64,000 bases of DNA from JBFWVD01 sp050246915 (GCA_050246915.1 JBFWVD010000002.1:1-64000); one strand, 5' to 3'; shown: positions 7,267-17,176, numbered from the stretch's first letter. Made by a program: numbers and translations. Notes: generated from the sequence alone by a model not told the origin.

Positions 7267-9225
7267 ATGGAGATCTCGACCGCGTGCCCACTGGACTGTC
7301 CGGACACGTGCTCGCTCACGGTCCACGTGACCGACGAACCGAACGGCCGGCGCATCTCGTCCATCGGCGCCGGTCCGGGCAATCGGTTCACCGACGGGTG
7401 GATCTGCGCCAAGGTCCGTGGTTACGCGTCTCGTGTGTACTCCCCGGAGCGGATCATGACGCCGCTGCGTCGTACCGGAGCCAAGGGCTCGGGTGAGTTC
7501 GAATCGATCAGCTGGTCGAGCGCGATCGATGAGATCGCCGGACGGATGCGGGCCGCGATCGATGCGCATGGCCGCGACGCCCTCACTGCGTATCTGTACA
7601 ACTCGTCTGGAGGCGCTCTGGCCGCGGCTGGTCTCACCGAGCGCCTGTTCCGGACCCTGGGGTCGACGGAGGTGGCTCACACCATCTGCGCGGCAACGAC
7701 CGGCGCGTCGTGGGCGTCGATGTACGTTGGGCTGCTCTCAGCCGACCCCAGCGACGTGGTGCACAGTGACCTGGTGGTGATCTGGGGTGCGAACCCCAAC
7801 GTGTCCAACTCCCATCTCCCCCCACTTATCCGCTCCGGTGGGGCTGATGTGGTCGTTGTCGATCCGCGCCGCACTGCGATGGCGGCGAAGGCATCGCAGC
7901 ATCTGGCCATCCTCCCGGGCACCGACGCCGCGCTGGCCCTCGCGGTGGCCCATGTGCTCGAGCGTGATGATCTGCTCGACCATCGCTTCCTCGACGACTG
8001 GTGCGATGGCGTGGACGAGTACCTCTCGATCGCTCGACGATGGACACCTGACGCGGCCGCAGCCGTGTGTGGTATCGAGGTGTCGGAGATCGAGCAGTTC
8101 GCGGCGCGATATGCATCGGCGCGGCCCGCAGTCATCCGGTTGGGCTGGGGCCTCGAGCGCAATGCCAATGGCGGCGCATCGTGTCGATCGGTGCAGGCAC
8201 TCGCGGCGTTGGCCGGGAAGTTCGCCGAGCGCGGCGGCGGTGTGATCGCCAGCCTGAGTGCGGCGGCACCGCTGGCCGCGCGCACTGGTGATCGTGAGCC
8301 GGTCGGCGGGTTCCCGGTGCGCCGATCGGTCGACATGCACCGCATCGGTGAGTGGTTGGGTGATCGGAGCGATCCCACACGCGTGTTGTTCATCCAAGGA
8401 GCGAACCCGGCAGTCACCTGCCCCGATCAGGGTGCGGTGATGCGAGCCCTGGCGCGCGACGACGTGTTCACGATCGTTCACGAGCAGGTCCTCACTGACA
8501 CCGCTCGCTTCGCCGACATCGTGTTGCCTGCCCCGACGCACTTCGAAGCGGACGACATCGCGTCCAGCTACGGCACGTACACGCTGCAGCCCATTCGTGC
8601 CGTCATCGATCGGGTCGGCGAGAGCCGAACCAACGATGAGGTGGCGAGCGCGATCGCCATTGCCCTGGGCTTGCCGGCGGACGACTTCGATCCCGATCCG
8701 GCCAGGCTCATCGACGGCTTCATCACCGATGGGCTCGGCTCGGGTCCCAGGGTGGTCCGCCACAGCACGGTGCAGTTCGTCGACACGTTCCCCAACGGTC
8801 GCGTCCAACTGATCGATGCGGACCACGGTGCGCCGCGATTCGTCCCAACGATCCCGGCTTCACGCGAGATCGAGCGATTCCCGCTGGTGCTCCTCAGCCC
8901 GGCCACCAGCAAGACCGTGAACTCGATGCTGGGAGAGTCGCCGAGCGCCCCACCGCTGGTGCACCTGAACGGATCCGACGCGCAGCGTCGAGGAATTGCG
9001 GACGGCGACTGGGTCGTGGTGAGCAACGATCGAGCATCGATCAGCGTCCGCTGTCGAGTCGGAGCCGATGTGCGGACAGGTGTCTGTTGGATGGGCAAAG
9101 GCTTTTGGCCCCGCGACTTTCCTGGTGGAATGAGCGTCAACGCGCTCTGCCCCGCGTCGTCGGAATCGACGACCGGTGGAGCGTGCTTCAATGACACGTA
9201 CGTCGAGGTGACCAGATCTACCTGA
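7267..9225 (+). CDS. Molybdopterin oxidoreductase, DMSO reductase family
   Basis: A 652-residue Mo/W-bisMGD enzyme. The N-terminal [4Fe-4S] site is C7-x3-C11-x3-C15-x31-C47 (ending GWICAKVRGY). Mid-protein segments include VVIWGANPNVSNSH and VDPRRTAMAAKA, the pterin-binding pattern of the family, and the C-terminal domain has the MopB 'ISVRCRVGADVRTGVCWMGKG' type fold (partly quoted). There is no Tat signal, so it is probably cytoplasmic. The physiological substrate is unknown; dehydrogenase or S/N-oxide reductase roles are both possible. No small electron-transfer subunit is adjacent. The divergent flavoprotein gene, 60 bp away, is a possible electron partner, but only by position. Confidence 0.85.
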   Translation: MEISTACPLDCPDTCSLTVHVTDEPNGRRISSIGAGPGNRFTDGWICAKVRGYASRVYSPERIMTPLRRTGAKGSGEFESISWSSAIDEIAGRMRAAIDAHGRDALTAYLYNSSGGALAAAGLTERLFRTLGSTEVAHTICAATTGASWASMYVGLLSADPSDVVHSDLVVIWGANPNVSNSHLPPLIRSGGADVVVVDPRRTAMAAKASQHLAILPGTDAALALAVAHVLERDDLLDHRFLDDWCDGVDEYLSIARRWTPDAAAAVCGIEVSEIEQFAARYASARPAVIRLGWGLERNANGGASCRSVQALAALAGKFAERGGGVIASLSAAAPLAARTGDREPVGGFPVRRSVDMHRIGEWLGDRSDPTRVLFIQGANPAVTCPDQGAVMRALARDDVFTIVHEQVLTDTARFADIVLPAPTHFEADDIASSYGTYTLQPIRAVIDRVGESRTNDEVASAIAIALGLPADDFDPDPARLIDGFITDGLGSGPRVVRHSTVQFVDTFPNGRVQLIDADHGAPRFVPTIPASREIERFPLVLLSPATSKTVNSMLGESPSAPPLVHLNGSDAQRRGIADGDWVVVSNDRASISVRCRVGADVRTGVCWMGKGFWPRDFPGGMSVNALCPASSESTTGGACFNDTYVEVTRST

Positions 9226-9278
9226 TCGGGAGTGCCGACGACCTGTGACCGGGGAGGGTCACCAACACATGAAGAAAA

Positions 9279-9644
9279 ATGCTCAATGAGTTCAAGGACT
9301 TCATCGCAACGGGCAACCTCATCGAGATTGCCGTCGGTTTGGTCCTCGCGATCAAGTTCACCGATGTCATCAACTCGTTCATGGACGGCATCGTGAACCC
9401 GATCATCTCTGCCATCTTCGGTCAGCCGGACATGAGTGAGACGCTGGCGTTCGACCTCGGTGACAGCCGAGTCATGCCCGGTCTGTTGCTCACCGCCCTC
9501 ATCAACTTGATCATCGTGGGCTTCGTCCTGTTCCTGGTCCTCAAGGCCTACAACAAGATGAAGAAGGCCAAGCCAGCTGCTCCGGCCGGCCCCACCGAGG
9601 TGGAACTCCTCACCGAGATCCGCGACAGCCTCCGCAGCCGCTGA
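9279..9644 (+). CDS. mscL: Large-conductance mechanosensitive channel MscL
   Basis: 121 residues, close to the usual MscL length. The conserved N-terminus (FKDFIATGNLIEIAVGLVL, the N-terminal amphipathic helix and TM1 pore) is followed by VDxxMDGIVNPI-type residues (INSFMDGIVNPIIS), TM2 (about 70-92, LINLIIVGFVLFLVLKAY) and a C-terminal helix. It opens under membrane tension as an osmotic safety valve. GGGGAGGG lies about 20 nt upstream of the ATG at 9279. An overlapping ATG at 9269 in another frame stops after six codons. Confidence 0.95.
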   Translation: MLNEFKDFIATGNLIEIAVGLVLAIKFTDVINSFMDGIVNPIISAIFGQPDMSETLAFDLGDSRVMPGLLLTALINLIIVGFVLFLVLKAYNKMKKAKPAAPAGPTEVELLTEIRDSLRSR

Positions 9645-9668
9645 TCCAGCGGTTCACCTGAACCAACT

Positions 9669-9702
9669 CAGTGGCCCGACCGCACATCCGGTCGGGCCAC
9701 TG
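9669..9702 (+). terminator. Perfect 14-bp inverted repeat, probable mscL terminator
   Basis: CAGTGGCCCGACCG (9669-9682), a 6-nt loop CACATC, then its exact reverse complement (9689-9702). It starts 25 nt after the mscL stop. No T-run follows, which is common for actinobacterial hairpins. Confidence 0.75.
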
Positions 9703-9777
9703 ACGCGTTCCAGGCCAGCTCAGCGGATCGTCTGACTTCACCCAAGACCTGAAATCGGCCAGGGTCCGCGCCGATAG

Positions 9778-11418
9778 ATGCTGGTGCCTCGTACCGGGCG
9801 GCCCACCCGCGGCCTCATCAACCTGCTCGCACCACTGGTGTTGACGCTGGTCGTGGCGGTCGCGTGGTCAGCCTGGTACGTCAACAACGATCGCACCACG
9901 GTGAGCGAGCTGGCGCGGACGGCCACCGAGGCCGAGGCGACGCGTTTGGCCTTGTCAGCGGTGGTCTCCGAGGCCCGGGTGCTATTGGAGTTGCGGGCCT
10001 TCGACGAGGTTCCAGAAGACCTCGAGCAGTACCGGATCGCCAAGGTGTCTGACTCCGACCCTGCCATCGCCCTCGACGACGCCGAGAGCGCCGGGGTCAA
10101 TGCCCTCGCCCAACTGCGCTCGGTCGGCATGAGTCCGTCCCGGGATCTCGTCGAGACCTTGTCCCGACTTCCTGAGGCCACCCGCGATGCTCTGATCGCC
10201 GGCTCCGGGGGCGCCCTCAACGCCGAGGCCTATGCCCGGACCATCGGCGCGCTGCGTGATCATCTGCCCTCGGCAGAGGTCGAATCCGCGGCCGCCCTGG
10301 CTGAGCTCAGCAGCCCGCAGGCCACCGATCCGGTGTACCTGTCCCTCGATTGGCAGTTCCCCGTGGCGCTGATCGCCGCTATGGCCCTGGTGTCGATGAT
10401 GCGCCTTCGTGGCGGCCTTGCTGGCGTCGCTCGCTTCGCCGATGGCGCCGCCCGTGGGAGCGAAGCGACCGAGGCCCTCCTCGGCGCCACGCAACGGATC
10501 GCCGCGGAGCGCAATGAATCCGCGCTCGAGCAACGCCTCGTGCTCGAAGCCAAGGAACTCCTCGGCGCCGATGCTGCCGTCGTCTACTCGGTGGTGGAGG
10601 GCAAGGCCCGCGCCAAGGTCATGCTCGGTGTGACCGGACTGCCGACCGCCACGTCGGGTTCGGGACAGGTCGGCAAGACGCTGCAGGCCGCCAACGCCCG
10701 CCTCGAGCGGGTGATGAACGACACCGATCTTCCGAACATCGTGGCCGAGGTCGTGCTTGCTCCGATGATCAACGATCGGCGCGTCGAAGGTGTGCTCGTG
10801 GCCATCAAGCGCGAGCCGTTCGATCCTTCGGCAGTGGGCATGTTGCAGTTGTTGTCGCAGGCGTCGATGCCACTGCTCGATTCGGTGCGTCATCACGCCG
10901 CTGAGGCCGACAAGGCCAACGTGGACGGCCTCACCGGACTGGCCAATCGTCGCCGCCTCGATGGGGATCTGGCGAGCACGTTGCCGCGCATCATGTCGGC
11001 CGGTCAGCCCGTCGGCTTTGCCATGGTCGACGTGGATCACTTCAAGAAGTTCAACGACAGCTACGGCCATCCCGCTGGCGACGCCTTGCTGCGTCAGGTG
11101 GCCAAGGCCATCTCGGCCGCAGTGCGTCATCGCGATGTGGTCTATCGCTACGGGGGCGAGGAGTTCTGCGTGCTGCTCCCCGGCGCCACGCCCAGCGAGG
11201 CCCGCATGGTGGCCGAGCGGGTGCGTTGGGCCGTGGAGACATGGCAGATGGTGGACGACAAAGGTCAGCCGTGCGGCAACGTGACGGTGTCGGTCGGTGT
11301 CAGCTGTCGTGACGATCTCGACACCGATGCGCTGGTGGCCGAGGCCGACGGAGCGCTGTATCGGGCCAAGCGCGAAGGGCGCAACCGCGTCGCGTTCGCC
11401 GCCACCACCCCTGCCTGA
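9778..11418 (+). CDS. Membrane diguanylate cyclase (GGDEF)
   Basis: A 546-residue c-di-GMP synthase. TM1 is at about 15-35, an extracytoplasmic domain runs about 36-190 with many acidic residues and helices, and TM2 is at about 192-208. A GAF-like cytoplasmic segment (about 235-370) precedes a GGDEF domain (about 380-545). The active site is GGEEF (459-463), and RHRD five residues before it is an intact RxxD inhibitory I-site, so the enzyme should be active and product-inhibited. The ATG at 9778 has no clear Shine-Dalgarno. It is convergent with fetB, with 2 bp between the genes. Confidence 0.9.
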   Translation: MLVPRTGRPTRGLINLLAPLVLTLVVAVAWSAWYVNNDRTTVSELARTATEAEATRLALSAVVSEARVLLELRAFDEVPEDLEQYRIAKVSDSDPAIALDDAESAGVNALAQLRSVGMSPSRDLVETLSRLPEATRDALIAGSGGALNAEAYARTIGALRDHLPSAEVESAAALAELSSPQATDPVYLSLDWQFPVALIAAMALVSMMRLRGGLAGVARFADGAARGSEATEALLGATQRIAAERNESALEQRLVLEAKELLGADAAVVYSVVEGKARAKVMLGVTGLPTATSGSGQVGKTLQAANARLERVMNDTDLPNIVAEVVLAPMINDRRVEGVLVAIKREPFDPSAVGMLQLLSQASMPLLDSVRHHAAEADKANVDGLTGLANRRRLDGDLASTLPRIMSAGQPVGFAMVDVDHFKKFNDSYGHPAGDALLRQVAKAISAAVRHRDVVYRYGGEEFCVLLPGATPSEARMVAERVRWAVETWQMVDDKGQPCGNVTVSVGVSCRDDLDTDALVAEADGALYRAKREGRNRVAFAATTPA

Positions 11419-11420
11419 CC

Positions 11421-12194
11421 CTACGCGCGGGTCCAGCGGCGCAGTCGTTGATCGTCGGTGAAGGCCATGCGCCCGAGCCCGAGCGCGATGACCGTGGTGG
11501 TGGTCGCCACCGACCCGAGGATCGTGTACATCACGGCGACTTGCACCTTCACCGCTTGCATCGGATCGGCACCGGCCAGGATCAGTCCCACCATCGCGCC
11601 GGGGAGGAACACCACGCCCACGCTCTTCGTCGTCTCGATCTGAGGGATGAGCGCCGTCTGCAGCGCGCTGCGCAGATACGGGCGCGCCGCGGTCGTGCCG
11701 CTCTGTCCGAGGGCGAGCCGCGCTTCGATCTCCTCACGCTTGTCGATGAACTCGTCGGTGATCCGCCGGGCCACCAGCGCAGTGGTGCTGATGGAGTTAC
11801 CCACCACCATCCCGGCCAAAGGCACCAGGGTTCGACCGTTGAGATCGAACACACCCAGCCCGAACAGCACACCGATTGCGATCACGAGCGCCGCAGTGAA
11901 CGCGGCGAAGGTGAGCGGCGCGACTCCCGGCGTGTTCGGTGCTCGACGGCGCATGGTGAGCGTGGCGAACACGACCATCACGACCACCCACAGCCAACTC
12001 CACACCAGCGGCTTGTCAGGATCGACCACCAGCTCGAGCGCCCAACCGACCAACAGCAACTGACCCAGCGCACGGGCACCAGCCTCGATCAGATTTCGGG
12101 TCAACCCGAGTTGCTGTAGCGCGGAGATGGCGATGGCCACGGCGATGAGCACTGCCGACAGCGCGAGTCCGACGTAGCCGATGTCGCCGTTCAT
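11421..12194 (-). CDS. fetB: FetB-like ABC exporter permease (UPF0014)
   Basis: A 257-residue membrane protein with about seven hydrophobic helices and the UPF0014/YbbM pattern (GLTRNLIEAGARALGQLLL near the start, MVVGNSISTTALVARR in the middle). In E. coli the FetA-FetB pair exports iron and protects against oxidative stress. The start overlaps the ATPase gene by 4 bp (12191-12194), so the two are translationally coupled. It ends the minus-strand metal block. Confidence 0.85.
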   Translation of the reverse strand: MNGDIGYVGLALSAVLIAVAIAISALQQLGLTRNLIEAGARALGQLLLVGWALELVVDPDKPLVWSWLWVVVMVVFATLTMRRRAPNTPGVAPLTFAAFTAALVIAIGVLFGLGVFDLNGRTLVPLAGMVVGNSISTTALVARRITDEFIDKREEIEARLALGQSGTTAARPYLRSALQTALIPQIETTKSVGVVFLPGAMVGLILAGADPMQAVKVQVAVMYTILGSVATTTTVIALGLGRMAFTDDQRLRRWTRA

Positions 12195-12841
12195 GATCGT
12201 GCCGGCCCGTCATCGGACCGTGCCGTGCCGTGATCGATGCGGATGACGCGATCAGCGATCCTCGAGACCTGGGCCATGTCGTGGCTGACCCACACGATCG
12301 GGGAGCCGTCATCGGCGAGGTTGCGGGCCAACTGCTCGAGCAGATCGGTGGCCTGTGGATCCAGGGATGAGGTCGGCTCGTCCATGAGCAGCACCTCGGG
12401 TCCGGCAGCGAGCGTCCGGGCTAGGCACGCTCGCTGCGATTCGCCGCCCGACAGCGACCGCGCCTCACGATCGAGGAGAGAGGTGGGAAGAGCGACGCGG
12501 TCCAGCGCGGCTCGTGCTCGCTCGTCGGTGATCGCTGGATCGGCGACGCGCAGGTTGTCGTGCACCGTGCCGTTGAACGGCGTGGGTCGTTGGAAGACCA
12601 TTCCCACACGCCGGCGCAGCACCATGGGGTCGAAGGACATGATGTCGTCGCCGCGGAACCGGATGACGCCCGACGATGCGACCTCCAGTCGGTTGCAGCA
12701 GCGAAGTGCGCTCGACTTGCCTGAACCCGACGGTCCCACCAGCGCTGTGATGCCCCGATCGGCGATGGTCATGGTGAGCCCGGAGAGGATCTCGGTAGAG
12801 CCGATGCGCAGATGCACGTCGTCGAACGAGAAGAGGTCCAC
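12191..12841 (-). CDS. fetA: FetA-like ABC exporter ATP-binding protein
   Basis: A 216-residue ABC ATPase: Walker A GPSGSGKSS (36-44), Q-loop in VFQRPTPF, signature LSGGE (130-134), Walker B/D-loop MDEPTSSLD (153-161) and switch H187. Small size and pairing with a UPF0014 permease identify the FetA/YbbL subfamily. The start is a GTG at 12841 with TAGTCT 6 nt upstream, so fetAB may have its own promoter in the 21-bp gap after the NicO gene. Confidence 0.85.
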   Translation of the reverse strand: MDLFSFDDVHLRIGSTEILSGLTMTIADRGITALVGPSGSGKSSALRCCNRLEVASSGVIRFRGDDIMSFDPMVLRRRVGMVFQRPTPFNGTVHDNLRVADPAITDERARAALDRVALPTSLLDREARSLSGGESQRACLARTLAAGPEVLLMDEPTSSLDPQATDLLEQLARNLADDGSPIVWVSHDMAQVSRIADRVIRIDHGTARSDDGPARS

Positions 12842-12847
12842 GTACCG

Positions 12848-12853
12848 AGACTA
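12848..12853 (-). promoter_or_regulatory. -10 box for fetAB
   Basis: TAGTCT, 6 nt before the GTG at 12841, inside the 21-bp gap after the NicO-type gene. It suggests fetAB can be expressed separately from the genes upstream. Confidence 0.45.
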
Positions 12854-12862
12854 GGGGTGGGC

Positions 12863-14413
12863 TCACATCGCGGCGGCGCCCCGGGAGATGACCAGAACGC
12901 CGGCGCCCGAGAGAGCGGTGGCCGTGGCGAGTGGGCCGAATCGGGTGGCCAGTTGCAGCCATTTGGTGCGGAACCAGTGACGCTCGACCATCGAACGGAG
13001 CCGGACCATCACGAGCCCTGCCACCAGCAACGTGGTCGCCATGCCGATGCCATAGATGGCAACAAGGGCGACGCCGAACCAAGCACGGTGCAGCGCCATG
13101 GCGCCCAGCAACACCACCAGCGCCGAGGGGGTGGGTACCAGTCCTCCAGCAAGGCCCATGAGCACCACCCAACGCGAGCTCACCGGCTCACCGACTCCGC
13201 CCAGCGCGTGGTCGTGCCCGTGGTCGTGCGCGTGGTCGTGGTCATGCCCGTGCGCATGCGCAGGGTCGTGAACGTGGTCGTGAACGTGATGATGACCCAG
13301 GATCCCGTGATGATGATGGCCGCTGGTGCCGCTCGAGCCTCGGGTGAGATGCCTGGTCACCAGGCTCACACCGACACCGAGCACCAACGATCCGCTGGCG
13401 ATGGTCAACCACGGCAGGAGCCGATCGGGGGCGATGGCATCGGACGTCCAGATGACGGTGCCGATGGTGACCACGCCGAGGGTGTGGGTGGCTGCAACGG
13501 TGGCGCCGATGCCGAGGATCTGACGCGAGGTGCCGCGCCGGCTCACCACGGCGGCGGCCATCATCGTCTTGCCGTGTCCGGGGGCGAGGGAGTGGATGGC
13601 GCCGAGGAGGAACGCCAGCGCTACGCATCCCAGCGCCAGCGGAACGGTGAGCGCACGATGGGCGAGCAGATCGTTGAAGCGTGCCGTGAGCCCGTCGGCC
13701 CCGCGTCGCTGGACCCCGGAGGGCGATGTGACCGAGGTTGCGGAACCATCAGCGGAGGCGATGCCGGTTGCTGTGGCCGAGCCCGGCTCCGCATCGAACG
13801 TCAATTCTGTTTGACGGAGCGAACCCGAGGTGGGGTACTGGGTGAGCAGTGCAGTGGTCGAGGTCGTCGATGCCCCACGGAGCGATCCGATGGTCACGTC
13901 ATCGCCGACGACGTACATCTCCCGCCAGCCGATCCGATCGCTGTAGTTGTTGTCCTCCAGCACCACCTGCGAACCGGTGTCGCGCACGACAGCGGTGCTC
14001 GACAGCCCGCACTCGATGCGGATGATGGGGAGACCGGCCTGCCCCTCCAGCACCGCGAACGTGGCTGATGTGGGGGTCCAGGGTGCAGACGTGTCGTCGA
14101 CCCGAAGATGGAGCCCCTCGGCCAACGCCGTGCAGCGCTGGCGTGCTGCCGCGTCGCGTTCGGCGTCGGTGAGGCCGCTGTCGTCGGAGTCGAGATCTTG
14201 TAGAGCCTGAACAGCGGGGAGTTCAGCCAGGTCGAGCACGACCAGAGCCTCGATGGCGTCCCGTGTGACGGTGAGGCCGGTAGAGGTGTTGATGGTCAAA
14301 TTGCCGAGCGGATGGGCCATCGCTGTTGGCGCGGTGAGGGTGAACATGGCACCGGCGACGATGCCGAGGATGGCTGCTGTCAACAATCGCTGACGGCGTG
14401 AGGGTCGTGTCAT
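12863..14413 (-). CDS. NicO-type nickel/cobalt transporter with extracytoplasmic domain and His-rich loop
   Basis: 516 residues. A signal peptide (about 1-33) leads to an extracytoplasmic domain (about 34-250) and then about six TM helices. The NicO hallmark HSLAPGHGK lies at 274-282 and a second motif GGLVPTPSA at 423-431, where relatives usually have PCP rather than PTP. Between the helices, residues 366-403 hold about 20 His with Asp (HHHVHDHVHD, HGHDHDHAHDHGHD), a metal-buffering loop as in RcnA efflux proteins. Direction is not certain, though efflux is favoured. The ATG overlaps the TPR gene stop (ATGA). Confidence 0.8.
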   Translation of the reverse strand: MTRPSRRQRLLTAAILGIVAGAMFTLTAPTAMAHPLGNLTINTSTGLTVTRDAIEALVVLDLAELPAVQALQDLDSDDSGLTDAERDAAARQRCTALAEGLHLRVDDTSAPWTPTSATFAVLEGQAGLPIIRIECGLSSTAVVRDTGSQVVLEDNNYSDRIGWREMYVVGDDVTIGSLRGASTTSTTALLTQYPTSGSLRQTELTFDAEPGSATATGIASADGSATSVTSPSGVQRRGADGLTARFNDLLAHRALTVPLALGCVALAFLLGAIHSLAPGHGKTMMAAAVVSRRGTSRQILGIGATVAATHTLGVVTIGTVIWTSDAIAPDRLLPWLTIASGSLVLGVGVSLVTRHLTRGSSGTSGHHHHGILGHHHVHDHVHDPAHAHGHDHDHAHDHGHDHALGGVGEPVSSRWVVLMGLAGGLVPTPSALVVLLGAMALHRAWFGVALVAIYGIGMATTLLVAGLVMVRLRSMVERHWFRTKWLQLATRFGPLATATALSGAGVLVISRGAAAM

Positions 14414-15798
14414 CGCCAGGCCTCCGGGATCGTGATGCCGAGCCGAGTGGCCAGGGCGCGTGCCTCAGGCCGAAGGACCAGGGCATCGAGGGGTGGGGTG
14501 GCAAAGGCTGCCGTCAGTTCGGTGGCGGCTCGCTCGGATCGCCCGGCGGCGTCGAACGCCAAGGCCGCATGCAGCCGCAAGGCACTGTGGCGGGTGCCGA
14601 GTGCCAACGAGCGTTCGACATGAGCGAGCGCGTCGAGCGGTCGGCCGGCGCGCGTGAGCGCCCAGCCGAGGGCGTCGTGCGTGAGGACGGTGGAGCGCTC
14701 GGCGACGAGAGCAGTGGCATCGTCGACGATGGCTGCGATGTCCGTCGTCGACGAAGGGCTCACCACCGTCCGGTTGACCGCATCGAGCACCACATCGATG
14801 TCGATGCTCGCTCCTGCGGCTTGCAGCAGGCGTCGACCGGCCGCCGCGAGTTGGTAGGCGTCGCCGGCAGCGGTCTCGTTGCCGGCGATGGTTTCGAGAT
14901 CGCCGAGCAACGTCGTGACTGCCGGTTGGGGCGAGCGGATGGCCAGCGAGCGGACGATGGCCAACGCCTCGGTGAGTCGATTCGATGTGGCAAGGACGCG
15001 AGCCGTACCCAGTTGTGGGCCGATCAGCTCACCATCGAGCGCTGTCGCCGTGCGGTATGCACCGAGTGCGGCATCGAAGCTGCCGCTGTTGGCGAGAAGG
15101 TCGCCGAGGAACCACTGGACGCGAGCCTGGTCCGTTGGGGTGCCCGCCGCCGCCTCGGCCGAGCGCATGGCGGCAATGGCGCCGGGGAGATCACCGTGCA
15201 GTTCACGCAGATAGCTGGTGCGGGTGTAGGCGGTGAGGCCAGGTCGAAGGTCGAGCATCTGTTGCAGCGCGGTCGATGCTTCGTCGTAGCGGCCGGTCTC
15301 GATCGATGCGTCAACAAGAATTGCCAACGCTTCATCATTGCCGGGCTGGGCGGTGACCAGCGCCGTGCCGAGGTCGAAGGCCTGCTGGAACTGATGGAAC
15401 GACAGCAACAGCGTTCCTCGAGCGATCGATGTCCGCATGTCGTCGCCATCGAGCGCACTGGCTTTGTCGAGGCTGGTGCGGGCCTCGTCGTAGGCGGCGG
15501 GATCGCTAGTGCGGATCGCGTGCTGCAGGGCGGTGATGCCGAGCTCGCGCCACACGGCCGGATCATCGGGTCGTGTGACGGAGAGCGTTCGGAGTTGCCC
15601 GATGTCGGGACGAGCCGAGTCGGCTGCGGCGGCCAGCCCTGCTGACGCCAGCGAGTCTGTCGTCGCCGATGACGGGTCGTGGAGGAAACGTCCGATCGCC
15701 ATCACCCCGACCGCCAGCGCCACGGTGGCGCCGACGATGGACCCGATGCGAGTGGAGCGGGTGATGGGCTTGGGGGGAGTGATGGCGATCGGGCACAT
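14410..15798 (-). CDS. Membrane-anchored TPR protein
   Basis: 462 residues. A short N-terminus and one TM helix (about 18-36, IGSIVGATVALAVGVMAIG) are followed by repeated helix pairs with tetratricopeptide character (e.g. AVWRELGITALQHAI, AYDEARTSLDKASALD, GRYDEASTALQQML), a scaffold for protein contacts outside the membrane. The ATG at 15798 is 1 nt past the stop of the DUF4331 gene (TGACATG), and its own stop overlaps the NicO gene, so the three are translated as a unit. TPR proteins beside DUF4331 genes suggest a shared function that is not established. Confidence 0.75.
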   Translation of the reverse strand: MCPIAITPPKPITRSTRIGSIVGATVALAVGVMAIGRFLHDPSSATTDSLASAGLAAAADSARPDIGQLRTLSVTRPDDPAVWRELGITALQHAIRTSDPAAYDEARTSLDKASALDGDDMRTSIARGTLLLSFHQFQQAFDLGTALVTAQPGNDEALAILVDASIETGRYDEASTALQQMLDLRPGLTAYTRTSYLRELHGDLPGAIAAMRSAEAAAGTPTDQARVQWFLGDLLANSGSFDAALGAYRTATALDGELIGPQLGTARVLATSNRLTEALAIVRSLAIRSPQPAVTTLLGDLETIAGNETAAGDAYQLAAAGRRLLQAAGASIDIDVVLDAVNRTVVSPSSTTDIAAIVDDATALVAERSTVLTHDALGWALTRAGRPLDALAHVERSLALGTRHSALRLHAALAFDAAGRSERAATELTAAFATPPLDALVLRPEARALATRLGITIPEAWR

Positions 15799-15799
15799 G

Positions 15800-17176
15800 T
15801 CAGTACCCCGAAGCCGGAGCGGCGAGGTAGGGGAACAGGTTCGTGAACGGCTTGTCGTTGGCGTCGACACCGTCGCCGAGCGCGTTGTTGGGCGCCTTGT
15901 TGAAGTCCGGCGTGAACGCTGTCGCGCCTGCCAACGCCCGGATCTCGATGTCGGTCACGTCATCGGCGAGAGCCCGTCCGTTGGGGAAGCTGCTCTTGGC
16001 CACCGAGGTGTTCAGCCGCAACATCTCCGACGGCCGGACATGAGCCGGCTTGTTCACGCCGGGGATGCCGGTGAGGAAGATCGTGGCGATGTCCTCACGC
16101 CCACCGAGACCGAGTCCGGCGTCAACCGAGGTTGGCACCGTCACGCCCGGGTAGAGGACGGGGATGAGGTTGGCCAACTCGGGGTTCAGCACCGACGCCG
16201 CGAACTGCGCGTCGTCGTAGGGTCGGGAGGCATTGAACTTGTCCTTCGCACCGACCGGCACGACCACCTCGTTCACGAGCGGCATCCCGAGACGTGACAC
16301 CTGCACCCAGTTGCCCCGGTGCTTGAGCACACCATTGCTCTTCAGCACGCGCTCGGAACGTCGGCTGGTGGTCGCCCACACGCCGAGGACCGGATCACCG
16401 TTCTCGACCAGACGATCGGTCGGGATCTGGATGGCGATGGAGTGGACGTTGTATCCGGCCACGTAGTCCTTGCCGGCTTCCGTGGGCAGCGGCACGAGAT
16501 GAGCGGTGTTGAACGGCCGCAGGCCGCCGAGGTCGAAGATCGACCCGAGATCGACGAAGAACGGATCGTCGCGTGGACCGGCGAAGACGTTGATGCCTGC
16601 GCCGATGTGCATGGCTGCTTGTGATCCGAGGTTCTTCTCGTAGTCCGGTGTCGAGCGGACGCCGACGTTCGCCGGTGCCACAGGCACGTTGGTGGCGAGC
16701 ACCTTGCGACGATCCTTGGACCGCTTGGCGTCGGGACGCACCTCGGTCACCGAATAGGTCTGCTTCACGTTCAGGTCGGGGTCGTCGAGCGACGTGACCT
16801 GGTTGGTGTTGTAGAGGAACGTGCCACCGTTGGCCACGGTCGTGGTGAAACGGAACTCATAGGTGGTGTCGGGCAGGGCGTTGCCGTCGGAATCGACGTT
16901 GATGCTGTAGAGCACGTCGTCGCCGAACTTGTGGAAGTTGGGACCACCGGCGGGTGTCTCGAACGGGATCACGTTGGCGATGAACGTGACCGAATCGGGA
17001 CGGTCGGGGCTCACGAAGGCGTAGACATCGGTGAGATCGGCGACGGGATCTTCGGTGATGAGTGGGGCTTCGCGATGGCTGGACGCGTCGGCGCTCGACA
17101 AGAGCCCGGCGACCAGCGCACCGCTCAGCCCTACGGCCGGCAGGACGCGCCGGGTGAGGGTTCGTTTGGTTGACAT
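15800..17176 (-). CDS. Secreted DUF4331 protein
   Basis: 458 residues with a signal peptide (about 1-31, cut near SADA-SSH). The mature protein begins with SHREAP (33-38) and the family signature LTDVYAFVSPD (48-58). DUF4331 proteins are exported beta-rich proteins of unknown biochemical role; many have the same SHREAP start. The His and acidic residues near the mature N-terminus would suit a metal site, but that is inference. The ATG at 17176 is preceded by AAGGAAG, a good Shine-Dalgarno. It is the first gene of the coupled DUF4331-TPR-NicO trio. Confidence 0.85.
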   Translation of the reverse strand: MSTKRTLTRRVLPAVGLSGALVAGLLSSADASSHREAPLITEDPVADLTDVYAFVSPDRPDSVTFIANVIPFETPAGGPNFHKFGDDVLYSINVDSDGNALPDTTYEFRFTTTVANGGTFLYNTNQVTSLDDPDLNVKQTYSVTEVRPDAKRSKDRRKVLATNVPVAPANVGVRSTPDYEKNLGSQAAMHIGAGINVFAGPRDDPFFVDLGSIFDLGGLRPFNTAHLVPLPTEAGKDYVAGYNVHSIAIQIPTDRLVENGDPVLGVWATTSRRSERVLKSNGVLKHRGNWVQVSRLGMPLVNEVVVPVGAKDKFNASRPYDDAQFAASVLNPELANLIPVLYPGVTVPTSVDAGLGLGGREDIATIFLTGIPGVNKPAHVRPSEMLRLNTSVAKSSFPNGRALADDVTDIEIRALAGATAFTPDFNKAPNNALGDGVDANDKPFTNLFPYLAAPASGY